From Pseudomonas paralactis (GTDB lineage Bacteria; Pseudomonadota; Gammaproteobacteria; Pseudomonadales; Pseudomonadaceae), in assembly GCF_001439735.1 (NCBI RefSeq), contig NZ_JYLN01000012.1, positions 39,706 through 103,705 of the forward strand: DNA of 64,000 nucleotides, read 5' to 3'. Under the pieces are notes generated by a model that saw only the letters and a list, made by a program, of their open reading frames with translations, ran no database searches and was not told where the DNA came from. Below are positions 1-8,954 of this stretch, piece by piece. Within the stretch, counting starts at the first letter, position 1, and every line of letters begins with the position of its first letter. A program made the translations under genes and the position numbers.

Positions 1-633
1 GTATTCCTGTTACAGGAAGCCAACCGCCCCGATGAGCAAATGCCCGCCTTTGAAGATGAGCATGGCACCTACATCATGAACGCCAAGGACTTGCGCGCCG
101 TGCAGCATGTGGAGCGCCTGGCGCAGATGGGCGTGCACTCATTGAAGATCGAGGGCCGCACCAAATCCCATTTCTATTGCGCACGCACCACCCAGGTGTA
201 TCGCCAGGCGATCGATGACGCAGTGGCCGGGCGCGCGTTTGATCGCGGCTTGATGACCAACCTGGAATCTCTGGCCCAGCGCGGTTACACCGAAGGTTTC
301 TTGCGCCGGCATGTGCACGACGAATACCAGAACTACCAGAACGGCAGTTCGGTGTCCGAGCGCCAGCAGTTTGTGGGGGAATTGACCGGCGAACGTCGCG
401 GGGAATTGGCCGAGGTCAAGGTGAAGAATCGCTTTGCCGTGGACGATCACCTGGAGTTGATGACGCCCGCCGGCAATTTTCACTTTGACTTGGCCACCTT
501 GCACAACGCCAAGGGGCAAGCCATGGAGGTGGCGCCGGGGGATGGGCACACGGTGTATGTGCCCTTGCCGGCCGAGATGGACCTGGGTTTTGGCCTGCTG
601 ATGCGCGACGTTGTGGTCGGGGTCAAATCCTGA
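1..633 (+). CDS. trhP: tRNA hydroxylation protein TrhP (YegQ, peptidase U32 family), 3' part
   Basis: The reading frame is open from base 1 to a TGA at 631-633 with no start in the window, so this is the C-terminal 210 residues of a longer protein. The stretch with AQMGVHSLKIEGRTKSHFY is typical of the U32 family member TrhP/YegQ, which takes part in prephenate-dependent 5-hydroxyuridine formation at the tRNA wobble position. The remaining C-terminal part (RRGELAEVKVKNRF..., near 400-600) is the beta-rich tail of that protein. An internal ATG at 40 is in frame but is not a plausible start, because homology-like sequence continues upstream of it. The last 11 bases overlap the convergent chemoreceptor gene. 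The family call is from recognition; U32 paralogs such as RlhA or UbiU are less likely because of the C-terminal domain. Confidence 0.85.
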   Translation, partial: VFLLQEANRPDEQMPAFEDEHGTYIMNAKDLRAVQHVERLAQMGVHSLKIEGRTKSHFYCARTTQVYRQAIDDAVAGRAFDRGLMTNLESLAQRGYTEGFLRRHVHDEYQNYQNGSSVSERQQFVGELTGERRGELAEVKVKNRFAVDDHLELMTPAGNFHFDLATLHNAKGQAMEVAPGDGHTVYVPLPAEMDLGFGLLMRDVVVGVKS

Positions 634-2302
634 ACTGGCCGACCAACTGCCCCAAACGCTGGCCCAGGTCCGCGAGGCTGCGGGAGGTCTGGGCGCCGAG
701 CTGGGTTTCATCCGCAACGCTGTCCACCGCCACGGCAATCTGATGCACGCTGCGGTTGATCTCTTCGGCCACAGCGGTCTGCTCTTCGGCAGCGCTGGCA
801 ATCTGTGCGTTCATTGAGTTGATGGTACCGATCAACTGGGCCATGGTATCGAGGGACGCGCCGGCTTCGTTGGCCTGAGCCGAGGTACCTTCGCCCGCAT
901 CGCTGGAGCGACGCATCGCGTCTACGGCGGCTTCAGTGCCTTTTTGCAGGCGGTCGATCATGCCCTGGATTTCCTGGGTGCTGGTTTGCGTGCGGCTGGC
1001 CAGGGCGCGCACTTCATCGGCGACCACGGCAAAGCCACGGCCAGCCTCCCCGGCCCGCGCAGCCTCGATGGCCGCATTGAGCGCCAGCAGGTTGGTTTGT
1101 TCGGCAATCGAGCGGATCACACCGAGCACACTGACAATCGACGACACATCCTGCTGCAGGCTGTCCAGGGACACACCGCTGCTGCGAATATCACTTACCA
1201 GCGCGTGAATCTGCGCGATGCTGCCGTCTACCACGCGTTTAGCGGCCTGGCCTTCGGCATCGGTCTGTTGCGCGGCGACAGCGGCGCCCTGGGCACTGCG
1301 CGCCACTTCATGGGCTGCGGACGACATCTGATTGATCGCGGTGGCCACCTGATCGGTTTCGTGGCGCTGGCGTTCCATGGCCTGCTCGGAGCGCTGGGCC
1401 TGGTCGGACACTTGGCTCACCAGCCCGGTGAGTTGGGCAGTCATGTCGGTGATCTGGCGCACCAGGCCGTGGATTTTATCGACAAAGCGATTGAACGCGC
1501 CGGCCAGTTCGCCCAGCTCATCCTGGCTGGTAATGGCCAGGCGGCGAGTCAGGTCGCCTTCACCGGCGGCGATGTCGTCCAGGTTGGCTTTCATCAGGTT
1601 CAGCGGGCGCAGGATGGTGTTGGCGACTAACATGCCCACCGCCGCAATCACCAGCAACACCACCACCGCCACGCCCAGGATGCTCAACAGCACGCCTTGC
1701 ATACGTTGTTCGACCTTATCCTGGACTACCGCCACCTGGGCCTCGATACCGTCCAGGTTCACCGAGGTGCCGATCACCATGTCCCACTTGGGCAGGTATT
1801 CGGTGTAGCCGAGCTTGGGCACCAGTTCGGTCTGGCCGGGTTGGGTTGAACTGTATTGCAGGTAGTGGGTGCCGTCCTTGCCGACCTTGACCAGGTCGCG
1901 ATTGACGTAGACACCGTTGGGGTCACGGTTGTCCTTGAAGCTTTTGCCCACGCCATCCGGGCTGTTGCCCTTGAACAGGCGGATCGTCTCGGAGTCGTAG
2001 CCGAAGAAATAGCCGTCTTTGCCGTAGCTAGTGTTGGAGAGCAACTTGACCACCTGCGCTCGCGCCGCGTTATCCCCGGGCGCGGCTGCGTCGTAGAGCG
2101 GCTTGATGGTGGTCATGGCCACTTCGACATAGCCTTGCAAGGTCGCCTTGGCATCGTTGAGCAGGCGCTGGCGGGTTTCATCCACTTCGTTGCGGGCCTG
2201 GCCCTGCAGAATCCACACGGTGGTCAAGCTGATGACCACGGCAAACAACAACACCGGCACGACGGCAAGGGCCAGGACTTTGGCCTTCAAACTCAGACGC
2301 AT
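623..2302 (-). CDS. methyl-accepting chemotaxis protein, single-cache ligand domain
   Basis: 559-residue inner-membrane chemoreceptor. It has an N-terminal membrane segment (about residues 9-31), a periplasmic domain (about 32-205) carrying the GKDGYFFGYD signature of sCache_2 domains, a second membrane segment (about 207-229), a HAMP linker and a cytoplasmic signalling hairpin. The tip EQTNLLALNAAIEAARAG contacts CheA/CheW. sCache receptors of this sort in Pseudomonas sense small organic acids such as malate, lactate, pyruvate or acetate. By position next to the antiporter and the second receptor it corresponds, from memory of PAO1 gene order, to PA2652 (CtpM, malate). Ligand identity is inference. 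It faces away from the next chemoreceptor. Confidence 0.93.
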   Translation of the reverse strand: MRLSLKAKVLALAVVPVLLFAVVISLTTVWILQGQARNEVDETRQRLLNDAKATLQGYVEVAMTTIKPLYDAAAPGDNAARAQVVKLLSNTSYGKDGYFFGYDSETIRLFKGNSPDGVGKSFKDNRDPNGVYVNRDLVKVGKDGTHYLQYSSTQPGQTELVPKLGYTEYLPKWDMVIGTSVNLDGIEAQVAVVQDKVEQRMQGVLLSILGVAVVVLLVIAAVGMLVANTILRPLNLMKANLDDIAAGEGDLTRRLAITSQDELGELAGAFNRFVDKIHGLVRQITDMTAQLTGLVSQVSDQAQRSEQAMERQRHETDQVATAINQMSSAAHEVARSAQGAAVAAQQTDAEGQAAKRVVDGSIAQIHALVSDIRSSGVSLDSLQQDVSSIVSVLGVIRSIAEQTNLLALNAAIEAARAGEAGRGFAVVADEVRALASRTQTSTQEIQGMIDRLQKGTEAAVDAMRRSSDAGEGTSAQANEAGASLDTMAQLIGTINSMNAQIASAAEEQTAVAEEINRSVHQIAVAVDSVADETQLGAQTSRSLADLGQRLGQLVGQFRI

Positions 2303-2360
2303 GGCTTTTCTCTCTTGTTAGTGGCGACTTGAGAGGTTAACGGCCATGTGAGCGATTACT

Positions 2361-2459
2361 GTAGGAGCGAGCTTGCTCGCGAAGAACCTGAGAGCACTGA
2401 GGGGTGCCAGGTTGCCCGCGTTATCGTTGACGCTTTTCGCGAGCAAGCTCGCTCCTACA
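2361..2459. repeat. REP doublet (inverted pair)
   Basis: Two copies of GTAGGAGCGAGCTTGCTCGC-type sequence lie in opposite orientation (2361-2380 and 2437-2459), separated by about 56 bases, in the gap between two minus-strand genes. Each copy can fold on itself through GCGAGC/GCTCGC, and the pair can form a long outer stem. The same element occurs at 40351-40448. REP doublets of this kind are mobilised by RAYT transposases; none is encoded here. Confidence 0.85.
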
Positions 2460-2468
2460 GGAACCTCG

Positions 2469-3791
2469 TCAGAGCGTCATCGCGGCCAGCCAGCCGAACG
2501 CCAGCAGCGGCAGGTTGTAGTGCAGGAAGGTCGGCACCACGGTGTCCCAGATATGGTGGTGCTGGCCGTCGATATTCAGGCCGGAGGTGGGGCCGAGGGT
2601 AGAATCCGACGCGGGCGAGCCGGCATCGCCCAAGGCACCGGCGGTACCGACGATGCACACAATGGCCAACGGGCTGAAGCCCAGTTGCACACACAGCGGC
2701 ACGAAAATCGCCGCGAGGATCGGCACCGTGGAAAACGACGAGCCGATGCCCATGGTTACCAACAACCCCACCAGCAGCATCAACAACGCGCCGACGCCCC
2801 GGCTATGGCCGATGAACGCCGCCGAGGTTTGCACCAGCGAATTCACGTCACCGGTGGCCTTGAGCACTTCGGCAAAGCCCGACGAGGCGATCATGATGAA
2901 GCCGATCATCGCCATCATCTTCATGCCTTCGGTGAACAGGTCATCGGTGTCGCGCCAGCGCACGATGCCCGACACCGAGAAGATCAAAAAGCCGGCCAGG
3001 GCGCCGATGATCATCGAGTCCAGCCACAGCTGAATGATGAACGCGGCAGCAATCGCCAGCCCGGCCACCAGCAGGGTCAGCGGGTTGTACTGCACCGCCA
3101 CTTGCTCGACGCGCTCGATTTTTTCCAGGTCGTACACGCGTTTTTTGCGGTAGCTGACAAACACCGCCACCAGCAGGCCGACCACCATGCCCAGTGCCGG
3201 CAGGCCCATGGCGTGCGTGACGTTGACCTGGCTGATATCCACGCCGCTCTTGGCCACGTTGGCCAGCAGGATCTGGTTGAGGAAGATATTGCCGAAACCC
3301 ACCGGCAGGAACATGTACGGCGTGATCAAGCCGAAGGTCATCACGCAGGCGATCAGGCGGCGGTCCAGTTGCAGCTTGGTCAGCACGTACAACAGCGGCG
3401 GTACCAGCAACGGAATGAACGCAATATGGATCGGCAGGATGTTCTGCGAAGCAATCGCCACCACCCACAACAAGCCGATCAGCAGCCATTTGACGTGGTT
3501 GCCACCGCTGGCGTCCTGGCGATCCACCAGCAGCAAGGCTTTGTCTGCCAGCGCATGGGCCAGCCCGGACTTGGCAATCGCCACGGCGAAAGCCCCGAGC
3601 AATGCGTAGGACAAGGCCACGGTCGCGCCGCCGCCCAGCCCGCCGTTGAAGGCCTTGAGCGTGGCCTCGATGCCCAGGCCACCGGTCAAACCGCCCACCA
3701 GGGCGCCGACGATAATGGCGATGACTACATGCACGCGGGACAAGCTGAGCACCAGCATGGTGCCGACCGCGGCGATGACTGCGTTAATCAT
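2469..3791 (-). CDS. Na+/H+ antiporter family (NhaC/YuiF-like) membrane transporter
   Basis: 440 residues, almost entirely hydrophobic with about 11-12 predicted membrane segments. It has many Gly-rich turns and the conserved-looking segment GTAGALGDAGSPASDSTLGP near the C-terminus, typical of the Na+/H+ antiporter (ion transporter superfamily) proteins that also include amino-acid permease-like members. The start chosen is MINAVIAAVG at 3791, because GAGGTAACC lies directly upstream; the frame is open back to 3842, but that extension lacks a better ribosome site. Likely an inner-membrane cation or organic-anion exchanger. It sits between two chemoreceptors, which suggests a shared substrate, but that is inference. 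The PAO1 counterpart by order would be PA2653. Confidence 0.85.
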   Translation of the reverse strand: MINAVIAAVGTMLVLSLSRVHVVIAIIVGALVGGLTGGLGIEATLKAFNGGLGGGATVALSYALLGAFAVAIAKSGLAHALADKALLLVDRQDASGGNHVKWLLIGLLWVVAIASQNILPIHIAFIPLLVPPLLYVLTKLQLDRRLIACVMTFGLITPYMFLPVGFGNIFLNQILLANVAKSGVDISQVNVTHAMGLPALGMVVGLLVAVFVSYRKKRVYDLEKIERVEQVAVQYNPLTLLVAGLAIAAAFIIQLWLDSMIIGALAGFLIFSVSGIVRWRDTDDLFTEGMKMMAMIGFIMIASSGFAEVLKATGDVNSLVQTSAAFIGHSRGVGALLMLLVGLLVTMGIGSSFSTVPILAAIFVPLCVQLGFSPLAIVCIVGTAGALGDAGSPASDSTLGPTSGLNIDGQHHHIWDTVVPTFLHYNLPLLAFGWLAAMTL

Positions 3792-4016
3792 GGTTACCTC
3801 AAGCAGAAACATAAAAGACAGGCAGGCCCGCGCACGGCCCATGGGAACAGCTGCCGGCGTGCAGGCGTGAAAGAGGTCTTATTAGAGGGCGCGCACTTTG
3901 CAGCAGGCAGGCGCTCATGTCAAAAAAGCTGTGGCAAGCACCCGCACCACAACATAAAGAAACCCTGCGCGCTGCCGATAGCCTGACTCAATGTGTTTTC
4001 AGGTAAGGATGTCCCG

Positions 4017-6164
4017 ATGTCGCTCAGGCAGCTCTCCATTCAATGGAAAATCACCCTGCTGGCGGGTTTGTGCCTGCTGGGGATCGTGACCCTGCTGGTG
4101 GGTCTGTCGCTGTATCGCATGGCGCAGAGCTCGGAGCAGGTCAAGGCGTCCAGTATGCAGATGCTCGACGAAGCCGCCCAGGCGCGCATCGAGGCCCAGG
4201 GTGAAGTGCAGGCGCTGGGCATTCGCCAGCAGTTCATGGATGCCTACCAATACGGCCATGGGTTTTCCCGCCAAGTGCTGTTTTTGCGCGAGCAGGCGGA
4301 AAAACGCTTTCTCGATGCCTTTGATACCCGTGAAGACCTGACTCGCCAAGTAAAAGCCGCGCTACAGGCCAACCCCGACCTGCTGGGTTTGTCCCTGGTA
4401 TTTGAAGCCAATGCGCTGGATGGCAAGGACGAGCTGTTCGCCAACCAGGCGGAGCTGGGCAGCAATGACAAGGGCAGGTTCGCCCTTTACTGGTCGCAGC
4501 CGACACCCGGCAAAATCACGTCAATGGCCCTGCCTGAAAGCGACATGGCCGACACCTCCATCGGCCCCAGCGGCGAAAAAGCCAACGCCTGGTTCACCTG
4601 CCCGCGCACGACCCTCAAGCCGTGTGTGATCGAGCCCTACTTCTATGTGATCGACGGGCAGAACGTGCTGATGACCAGCATCGTGTTCCCGCTGATGGTC
4701 AATGGCAAAGTCATTGCGTCACTGTCGGTGGACATCAACCTCAACAGTTTGCAGGCCGTGAGCCAACAGGCCAGCCAAAAGCTGTACGACGGCCAGACTC
4801 AGGTCAGCATCCTCAGCCCCACCGGTTTGCTGGCCGGCTACAGCCCGGACGCGAGCAAACTCAGCCAGCGTCTGGAGCAGGTCGACACGGCCAACGGCGC
4901 GCAGTTGGTCAGTGCCTTGGCCAACAGCACCCAGACCCACAGCCTGCGCACCGACCATCAACTCAAGGTGCTCGCGCCGTTTGCGCCGATCCCCGGGGGC
5001 AAGGCCTGGGGGGTGTTGCTGGATGTACCTGGAAAAGTTCTGGTAGCCCCCGCCGAGGCGCTGAAAACCCAGTTGGATGCTGACAATGCCAAGGGCACCC
5101 TGCTGGAACTGGGCCTGGGCCTGCTGGCCGCGGTGGTGGGCCTGGTGCTGGTGTGGCTGATGGCGCGCAGCGTGACTCGGCCGATTCTTGGCGTGGCGCA
5201 TATGCTCGAAGACATCGCCAGCGGCGAAGGCGACCTGACCCGGCGCCTGGCTTACAGCAAACAGGACGAACTGGGCCAATTGGCTGGCTGGTTCAACCGT
5301 TTCCTCGACAAGCTGCAACCGATCATTGCCGAGGTTAAACGCTCGGTGCAGGACGCCCGTGGCACCGCCGACCAGTCCGCCGAGATTGCCACGCAAACCA
5401 GCGCCGGCATGGAACAGCAGTATCGCCAGGTGGATCAGGTGGCCACCGCGTCCCATGAAATGAGCGCCACCGCCCAGGACGTCGCCCGCAGTGCCGCTCA
5501 GGCAGCCCAGGCGGCGAAGGATGCCGATCAGGCAACGCGCGAAGGCTTGACCGTCATTGACCGCACCACCGCCAACATTGGCGACCTGGCCGCCGATATG
5601 AGCACCGCCATGACCCAGGTGGAAGGCTTGGCCGCCAACAGCGAGAAAATCGGCACGGTGCTCGAAGTGATTCGTGGCATCGCCGAGCAGACCAACCTGC
5701 TGGCGCTTAACGCCGCCATCGAAGCCGCCCGTGCCGGTGAGGCCGGGCGCGGTTTTGCCGTGGTCGCCGACGAAGTGCGCAACCTGGCACGGCGCACCCA
5801 GGAATCGGTGGAAGAAACCCGCCTGGTGATCGAACAGTTGCAAAACGGCACCACCGACGTGGTCGGCTCCATGGGCAACAGCTATCGCCAAGCCCAGGGC
5901 AGCGTCGAACAAGTCGGCCAGGCCGTCACGGCCTTGCGCCAGATTGGCGACGCGGTCACGGTCATCAGCGACATGAACCTGCAAATCGCCAGCGCCGCCG
6001 AAGAGCAAAGCGCGGTGGCCGAAGAGATCAACAACAACGTGGCGACCATTCGCGATGTGACCGAGTCGCTGTCGGAACAGGCCAATGAATCGGCGCGGGT
6101 CAGCCAGGCGTTGAACAGCCTGGCCAACCAGCAGCAGGGGTTGATGGATCAGTTTCGGGTCTGA
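4017..6164 (+). CDS. methyl-accepting chemotaxis protein, double-cache ligand domain (TlpQ-like)
   Basis: 715 residues. Start taken at MSLRQLSIQWK (4017), with AAGGA seven bases upstream; the frame is open to an ATG at 3993. A membrane segment at about residues 13-37 is followed by a large periplasmic region of about 315 residues that fits a dCache domain, a second membrane segment (GLLAAVVGLVLVWLMA), HAMP, and the MCP hairpin with EQTNLLALNAAIEAARAG. The ligand domain carries a close cysteine pair, CPRTTLKPCVIEPYFY, that could form a disulfide. By gene order next to bqsRS it would match PA2654 (TlpQ, histamine/polyamine sensing); the ligand cannot be read from sequence alone. No terminal pentapeptide is obvious. 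Confidence 0.93.
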   Translation: MSLRQLSIQWKITLLAGLCLLGIVTLLVGLSLYRMAQSSEQVKASSMQMLDEAAQARIEAQGEVQALGIRQQFMDAYQYGHGFSRQVLFLREQAEKRFLDAFDTREDLTRQVKAALQANPDLLGLSLVFEANALDGKDELFANQAELGSNDKGRFALYWSQPTPGKITSMALPESDMADTSIGPSGEKANAWFTCPRTTLKPCVIEPYFYVIDGQNVLMTSIVFPLMVNGKVIASLSVDINLNSLQAVSQQASQKLYDGQTQVSILSPTGLLAGYSPDASKLSQRLEQVDTANGAQLVSALANSTQTHSLRTDHQLKVLAPFAPIPGGKAWGVLLDVPGKVLVAPAEALKTQLDADNAKGTLLELGLGLLAAVVGLVLVWLMARSVTRPILGVAHMLEDIASGEGDLTRRLAYSKQDELGQLAGWFNRFLDKLQPIIAEVKRSVQDARGTADQSAEIATQTSAGMEQQYRQVDQVATASHEMSATAQDVARSAAQAAQAAKDADQATREGLTVIDRTTANIGDLAADMSTAMTQVEGLAANSEKIGTVLEVIRGIAEQTNLLALNAAIEAARAGEAGRGFAVVADEVRNLARRTQESVEETRLVIEQLQNGTTDVVGSMGNSYRQAQGSVEQVGQAVTALRQIGDAVTVISDMNLQIASAAEEQSAVAEEINNNVATIRDVTESLSEQANESARVSQALNSLANQQQGLMDQFRV

Positions 6165-6181
6165 ATGTAGCAAGGCTTTTC

Positions 6182-6269
6182 TGTGGGAGCCGGGCTTGCC
6201 CGCGATGCAAACACCTCGGTATTTCAGGCAAGCCGAGTCGATGCTATCGCAGGCAAGCCAGCTCCCACA
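6182..6269. repeat. REP-like inverted repeat, GTGGGAGC/GCTCCCAC type
   Basis: TGTGGGAGCCGGGCTTGCC at the left and GGCAAGCCAGCTCCCACA at the right form the outer arms around about 50 bases. It lies between the convergent ends of the chemoreceptor and bqsS. The right-arm sequence is the same core as in the 73-bp tandem units at 35633-35922. It may also act as a bidirectional transcription stop or mRNA 3' stabiliser. Confidence 0.75.
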
Positions 6270-6292
6270 TTTTGAACTGGGGTGGGTCAGTG

Positions 6293-7606
6293 CTAGCGGC
6301 GTGGTAGCTCGATCAATACCTTGAGCCCACCCAGCTCACTTTCCTGCAACTGCAACACCCCGCCCCACACCTCAACGATGTCCCGCACGATTCCCAATCC
6401 CAGGCCATGGCCGACCCTCTGCTCATCCAGGCGTGTGCCGCGGCTGAACACCTGGTCGCGCTGGGACTGGGGAATGCCGGGACCGTCGTCTTCCACCGCC
6501 AGCAGGTAGCCGCTGGGCGTGTCGCTGACGCTCAAGCGGACCTCGGCATCCGCCCATTTACAGGCGTTGTCCAACAGATTGCCGAGCAGTTCCAACAGGT
6601 CTTCACGGTCCCAGGGCAAATGCAGGCCCGGCACGACGTGATAGCTAAGGTCCAGGTGTTCGCCATGGATCATGCGCAGGGTGGCCAACAAACCGGGCAG
6701 TTCTTTTTCACAGTCAAACAGCGCACCCGGCAGCGCATCGCCCGCCAGGCGCGCACGGTTGAGTTCGCGATTTAGACGCTGCTGCACCTGTTCCAGTTGC
6801 TCGCGCAGTAACTGGCTCAACTGCGGATGATCCTTGAGCGCATCACTGGAGGCTGCGCTCAACAGCACCGCCATCGGGGTTTTCAGCGCATGGCCCAGGT
6901 TGCCGAGGGCATTGCGTGAGCGCTTGAGGCTGTCTTCAGTGTGGGCCAGCAAATGGTTGATTTGCGCCACCAGCGGTTCCAGTTCCTGCGGCACCTGGGT
7001 GTCGAGTTGGGAGCGCTGGCCTTGCTGCAGCTGGGCGATCTGGTTGCGCGCCGTCTCCAGCGGGCGCAGGGCGCGACGCACGGTGACCCGTTGCAGCACC
7101 AGCACCAGCAACAGCGCCGCCACCCCCACCACCAGGCCAACCTGACGCATCAGACGAAAGCTTTCCCGCACGGGCGTGTAGTCCTGCGCCACGCTGATGG
7201 AAATCATCGTGCCGAAGCGCTTGTAGTCCGAGCGCAACACCAGCAACTGCTGACCTTCCGGCCCCAATTGCAGGTTGCCCTTGAGCCCCGCCTCGGGGAG
7301 TCTGGGCAGCTCCTGATCCCACAGTGAACGGGAGCGCCAATGGACATCGGCAAAGTCGATACGAAAATAATGCCCGGAGAACGGCCGCTGATAAGCCGGC
7401 GACAAGCGCTGTTCATCCAACTGGACGCCATTGGGCCCGCGCACCAGCGCCACCAGCAGGTTCTCGCTGTCGTTGCGCAAACCCGCCTCCAGATAGCGCT
7501 GCAAGCCTGCTTCGAACAGCCAGAGGCTGGTTTGCGCCAGCACCACACCGACCACCACCATCACGCTGATCAACCCCAGGCTCAGGTGCCGCTGGATCGA
7601 CTTCAT
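6293..7606 (-). CDS. bqsS: sensor histidine kinase BqsS (CarS)-like
   Basis: 437 residues. Membrane segment at about 11-31, periplasmic domain about 32-155, second membrane segment about 156-176, HAMP, then the phosphoacceptor box LGHALKTPM with His239, an N box LGNLLDNACKWA, and G boxes VEDDGPGIP and GHGLGLGIV. It is the last gene of a four-gene operon and overlaps bqsR by four bases (ATGA). From memory the P. aeruginosa counterpart (PA2656) responds to extracellular Fe(II) or Ca2+ and controls biofilm dispersal and cationic stress tolerance. I do not see an RExxE iron-binding motif in the periplasmic part here, so the signal may differ or be read by other acidic residues. Confidence 0.85.
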   Translation of the reverse strand: MKSIQRHLSLGLISVMVVVGVVLAQTSLWLFEAGLQRYLEAGLRNDSENLLVALVRGPNGVQLDEQRLSPAYQRPFSGHYFRIDFADVHWRSRSLWDQELPRLPEAGLKGNLQLGPEGQQLLVLRSDYKRFGTMISISVAQDYTPVRESFRLMRQVGLVVGVAALLLVLVLQRVTVRRALRPLETARNQIAQLQQGQRSQLDTQVPQELEPLVAQINHLLAHTEDSLKRSRNALGNLGHALKTPMAVLLSAASSDALKDHPQLSQLLREQLEQVQQRLNRELNRARLAGDALPGALFDCEKELPGLLATLRMIHGEHLDLSYHVVPGLHLPWDREDLLELLGNLLDNACKWADAEVRLSVSDTPSGYLLAVEDDGPGIPQSQRDQVFSRGTRLDEQRVGHGLGLGIVRDIVEVWGGVLQLQESELGGLKVLIELPRR

Positions 7607-8271
7607 GCCGGAGTGGCGCCAAACCGGTAGCCCTGGCCGCGCCGGGTTTCGATCACGCTGCGCCCCAGTTTGCGGCGCAGATGGTTGACGTGGACCTCCA
7701 GCACATTGGAGTCCCGCTCGGTCTCGCCGTCATATAAATGCTCGGCCAGATGGCTTTTGGACAGAATCTGTTCGGGGTGCAGCATGAAATAACGCAACAA
7801 GCGAAACTCAGCAGCCGTCAGTTGGATCTCGGCCCCCTCGCGCAGTACACACTGGCGCCCTTCATCCAAATGCAGGCCGGCGGCTTGCAGCGTTGGCTGA
7901 TTGGCTTGGCCGTGAGAGCGGCGCAACAGCGCCTGGATGCGCAGGTAGAGTTCTTCGGGGTGAAAGGGTTTGCTCAGGTAGTCATCGGCCCCGGCCTTGA
8001 GCCCTTCGATGCGCTCGGCCCAGGAATCGCGGGCGGTGAGGATCAGCACCGGAATGGCCAGCGCGGCGGCGCGCCATTGCGCCAGCACCTCAAGCCCGGG
8101 CAAGCCAGGCAGGCCAAGGTCGAGGATGATCAGGTCATAGGGTTCGCTGCGCCCTTGATACGCGGCGTCGCGGCCATCGGCCAGCCAGTCGACCGCATAG
8201 CCCTGGCGCTGCAGGCCGGCCAGCAGTTCGTCGGCCAGCGGTACGTTGTCTTCCACCAGAAGCAGGCGCAT
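7603..8271 (-). CDS. bqsR: OmpR-family response regulator BqsR (CarR)-like
   Basis: 222 residues: a receiver domain with acidic pocket VEDN, phosphoacceptor Asp51 in LDLGLPG and the conserved Lys in LSKPF, followed by a winged-helix DNA-binding domain (LTAAEFRLLRYFMLHPE ... NVLEVHVNHLRRKLG ... RGQGYRF). It is the partner of the adjacent kinase. It overlaps the upstream PepSY gene by one base and the kinase by four, so the four genes are probably cotranscribed. A tandem-repeat operator that fits the BqsR box lies ahead of the first gene of the operon (8939-8954), suggesting autoregulation. Naming rests on operon structure and this operator. Confidence 0.88.
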   Translation of the reverse strand: MRLLLVEDNVPLADELLAGLQRQGYAVDWLADGRDAAYQGRSEPYDLIILDLGLPGLPGLEVLAQWRAAALAIPVLILTARDSWAERIEGLKAGADDYLSKPFHPEELYLRIQALLRRSHGQANQPTLQAAGLHLDEGRQCVLREGAEIQLTAAEFRLLRYFMLHPEQILSKSHLAEHLYDGETERDSNVLEVHVNHLRRKLGRSVIETRRGQGYRFGATPA

Positions 8272-8582
8272 CAGTCTTCCTCATCTTTGATCAGCACACC
8301 ATTGGTCGCGTCCAGCTTGATCTCGCGTACCACGCCTTCGGTGGTCACCAATTCCACTTCATAGGCGTATTGCCCGTGTTTCTTTTCCAGCTCGGCCTCC
8401 AGCAGCCGTGAGCCGGGATGACGCGTCATGGCCTGCTGCAACAACTGCTCCAGCGGCAGAATCACGCCCTGCTGGCGCAGGGCCAGGGCTTCATCCTGGT
8501 TGAGGTCGCGGGCCGCCAGGCTGGAGCAAAAAATCATGAGCACCAGCGCCACTCGACTGCCGACGCGTAAATTTACCTTCAT
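8271..8582 (-). CDS. PepSY-domain periplasmic protein
   Basis: 103 residues with an N-terminal signal peptide (MKVNLRVGSRVALVLMIFCSSLAA) and one PepSY domain: LEAELEKKHGQYAYEVELVTTEGVVREIKLDATNG. PepSY domains are small periplasmic folds often encoded with metal or cation responsive two-component systems, where they may bind or buffer signal. It overlaps the neighbouring reading frames by one base on each side. It is a paralog of the next gene upstream and probably arose by tandem duplication. Its specific role is unknown. Confidence 0.85.
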   Translation of the reverse strand: MKVNLRVGSRVALVLMIFCSSLAARDLNQDEALALRQQGVILPLEQLLQQAMTRHPGSRLLEAELEKKHGQYAYEVELVTTEGVVREIKLDATNGVLIKDEED

Positions 8583-8884
8583 TACGTATCCTGATGATTC
8601 TTGAGAACCTGCCCGGTGAGCGCGTTCAATTCAACATCCCATTCAATGCCGTCGGCGTCTTGCAGCTCGACTTCGTAGACGTATTTGCCGTATTCCTCAT
8701 CCAGGTCGGTGTCCAGGAGCGTCGAACCGGGGTGAAGGGCCAGGGCCGTGGCTTCCAATTGATCGAAAGCGACAATAGTAACAGTGGCGGGCACGATCAG
8801 TGGCTTGTCGGGGTCCGCGGCGGCGGCCGGGGTCGCCGTTACGATGATGATAGCGGCGGCGCCCAAAACAGTGAGGCGCTTCAT
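8582..8884 (-). CDS. PepSY-domain periplasmic protein, first gene of the bqs-type operon
   Basis: 100 residues with a signal peptide (MKRLTVLGAAAIIIVTATPAAAA) and a PepSY domain containing LDTDLDEEYGKYVYEVELQDADGIEWDVELNALTG. It is more acidic than its downstream paralog; the many Asp/Glu residues (DTDLDEEY) could bind cations, which is inference. GGAGA precedes the ATG by six bases. It leads the operon PepSY-PepSY-bqsR-bqsS, and the candidate BqsR operator ends about 55 bases upstream of its start. Confidence 0.85.
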   Translation of the reverse strand: MKRLTVLGAAAIIIVTATPAAAADPDKPLIVPATVTIVAFDQLEATALALHPGSTLLDTDLDEEYGKYVYEVELQDADGIEWDVELNALTGQVLKNHQDT

Positions 8885-8938
8885 GATAAGTCTCCGTTAC
8901 ATGATGTTTTCCTACGCCGGTCACGGTACCTGTCGCAA

Positions 8939-8954
8939 CTTAACTGAAACTGAA
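8939..8954 (-). promoter_or_regulatory. candidate BqsR operator, TTCAG-N6-TTAAG
   Basis: Read on the minus strand the site is TTCAG, six bases (TTTCAG), TTAAG. The reported BqsR recognition sequence is the tandem repeat TTAAG-N6-TTAAG, so spacing is exact and one position differs. It lies in the region between the divergent bqs-type operon and the patatin-like gene, about 55 bases from the operon start, where an activator site would be expected. Confidence 0.6.

Noticed and set aside
2373..3986. 537-codon plus-strand frame opposite the antiporter gene
   Set aside because: High-GC shadow frame; product is Gln/His/Arg-rich with no hydrophobic core, while the opposite strand encodes a coherent membrane protein with a good ribosome site.
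4719..6173. 484-codon minus-strand frame opposite the second chemoreceptor
   Set aside because: Gly/His-rich shadow frame; the plus strand carries all MCP motifs.
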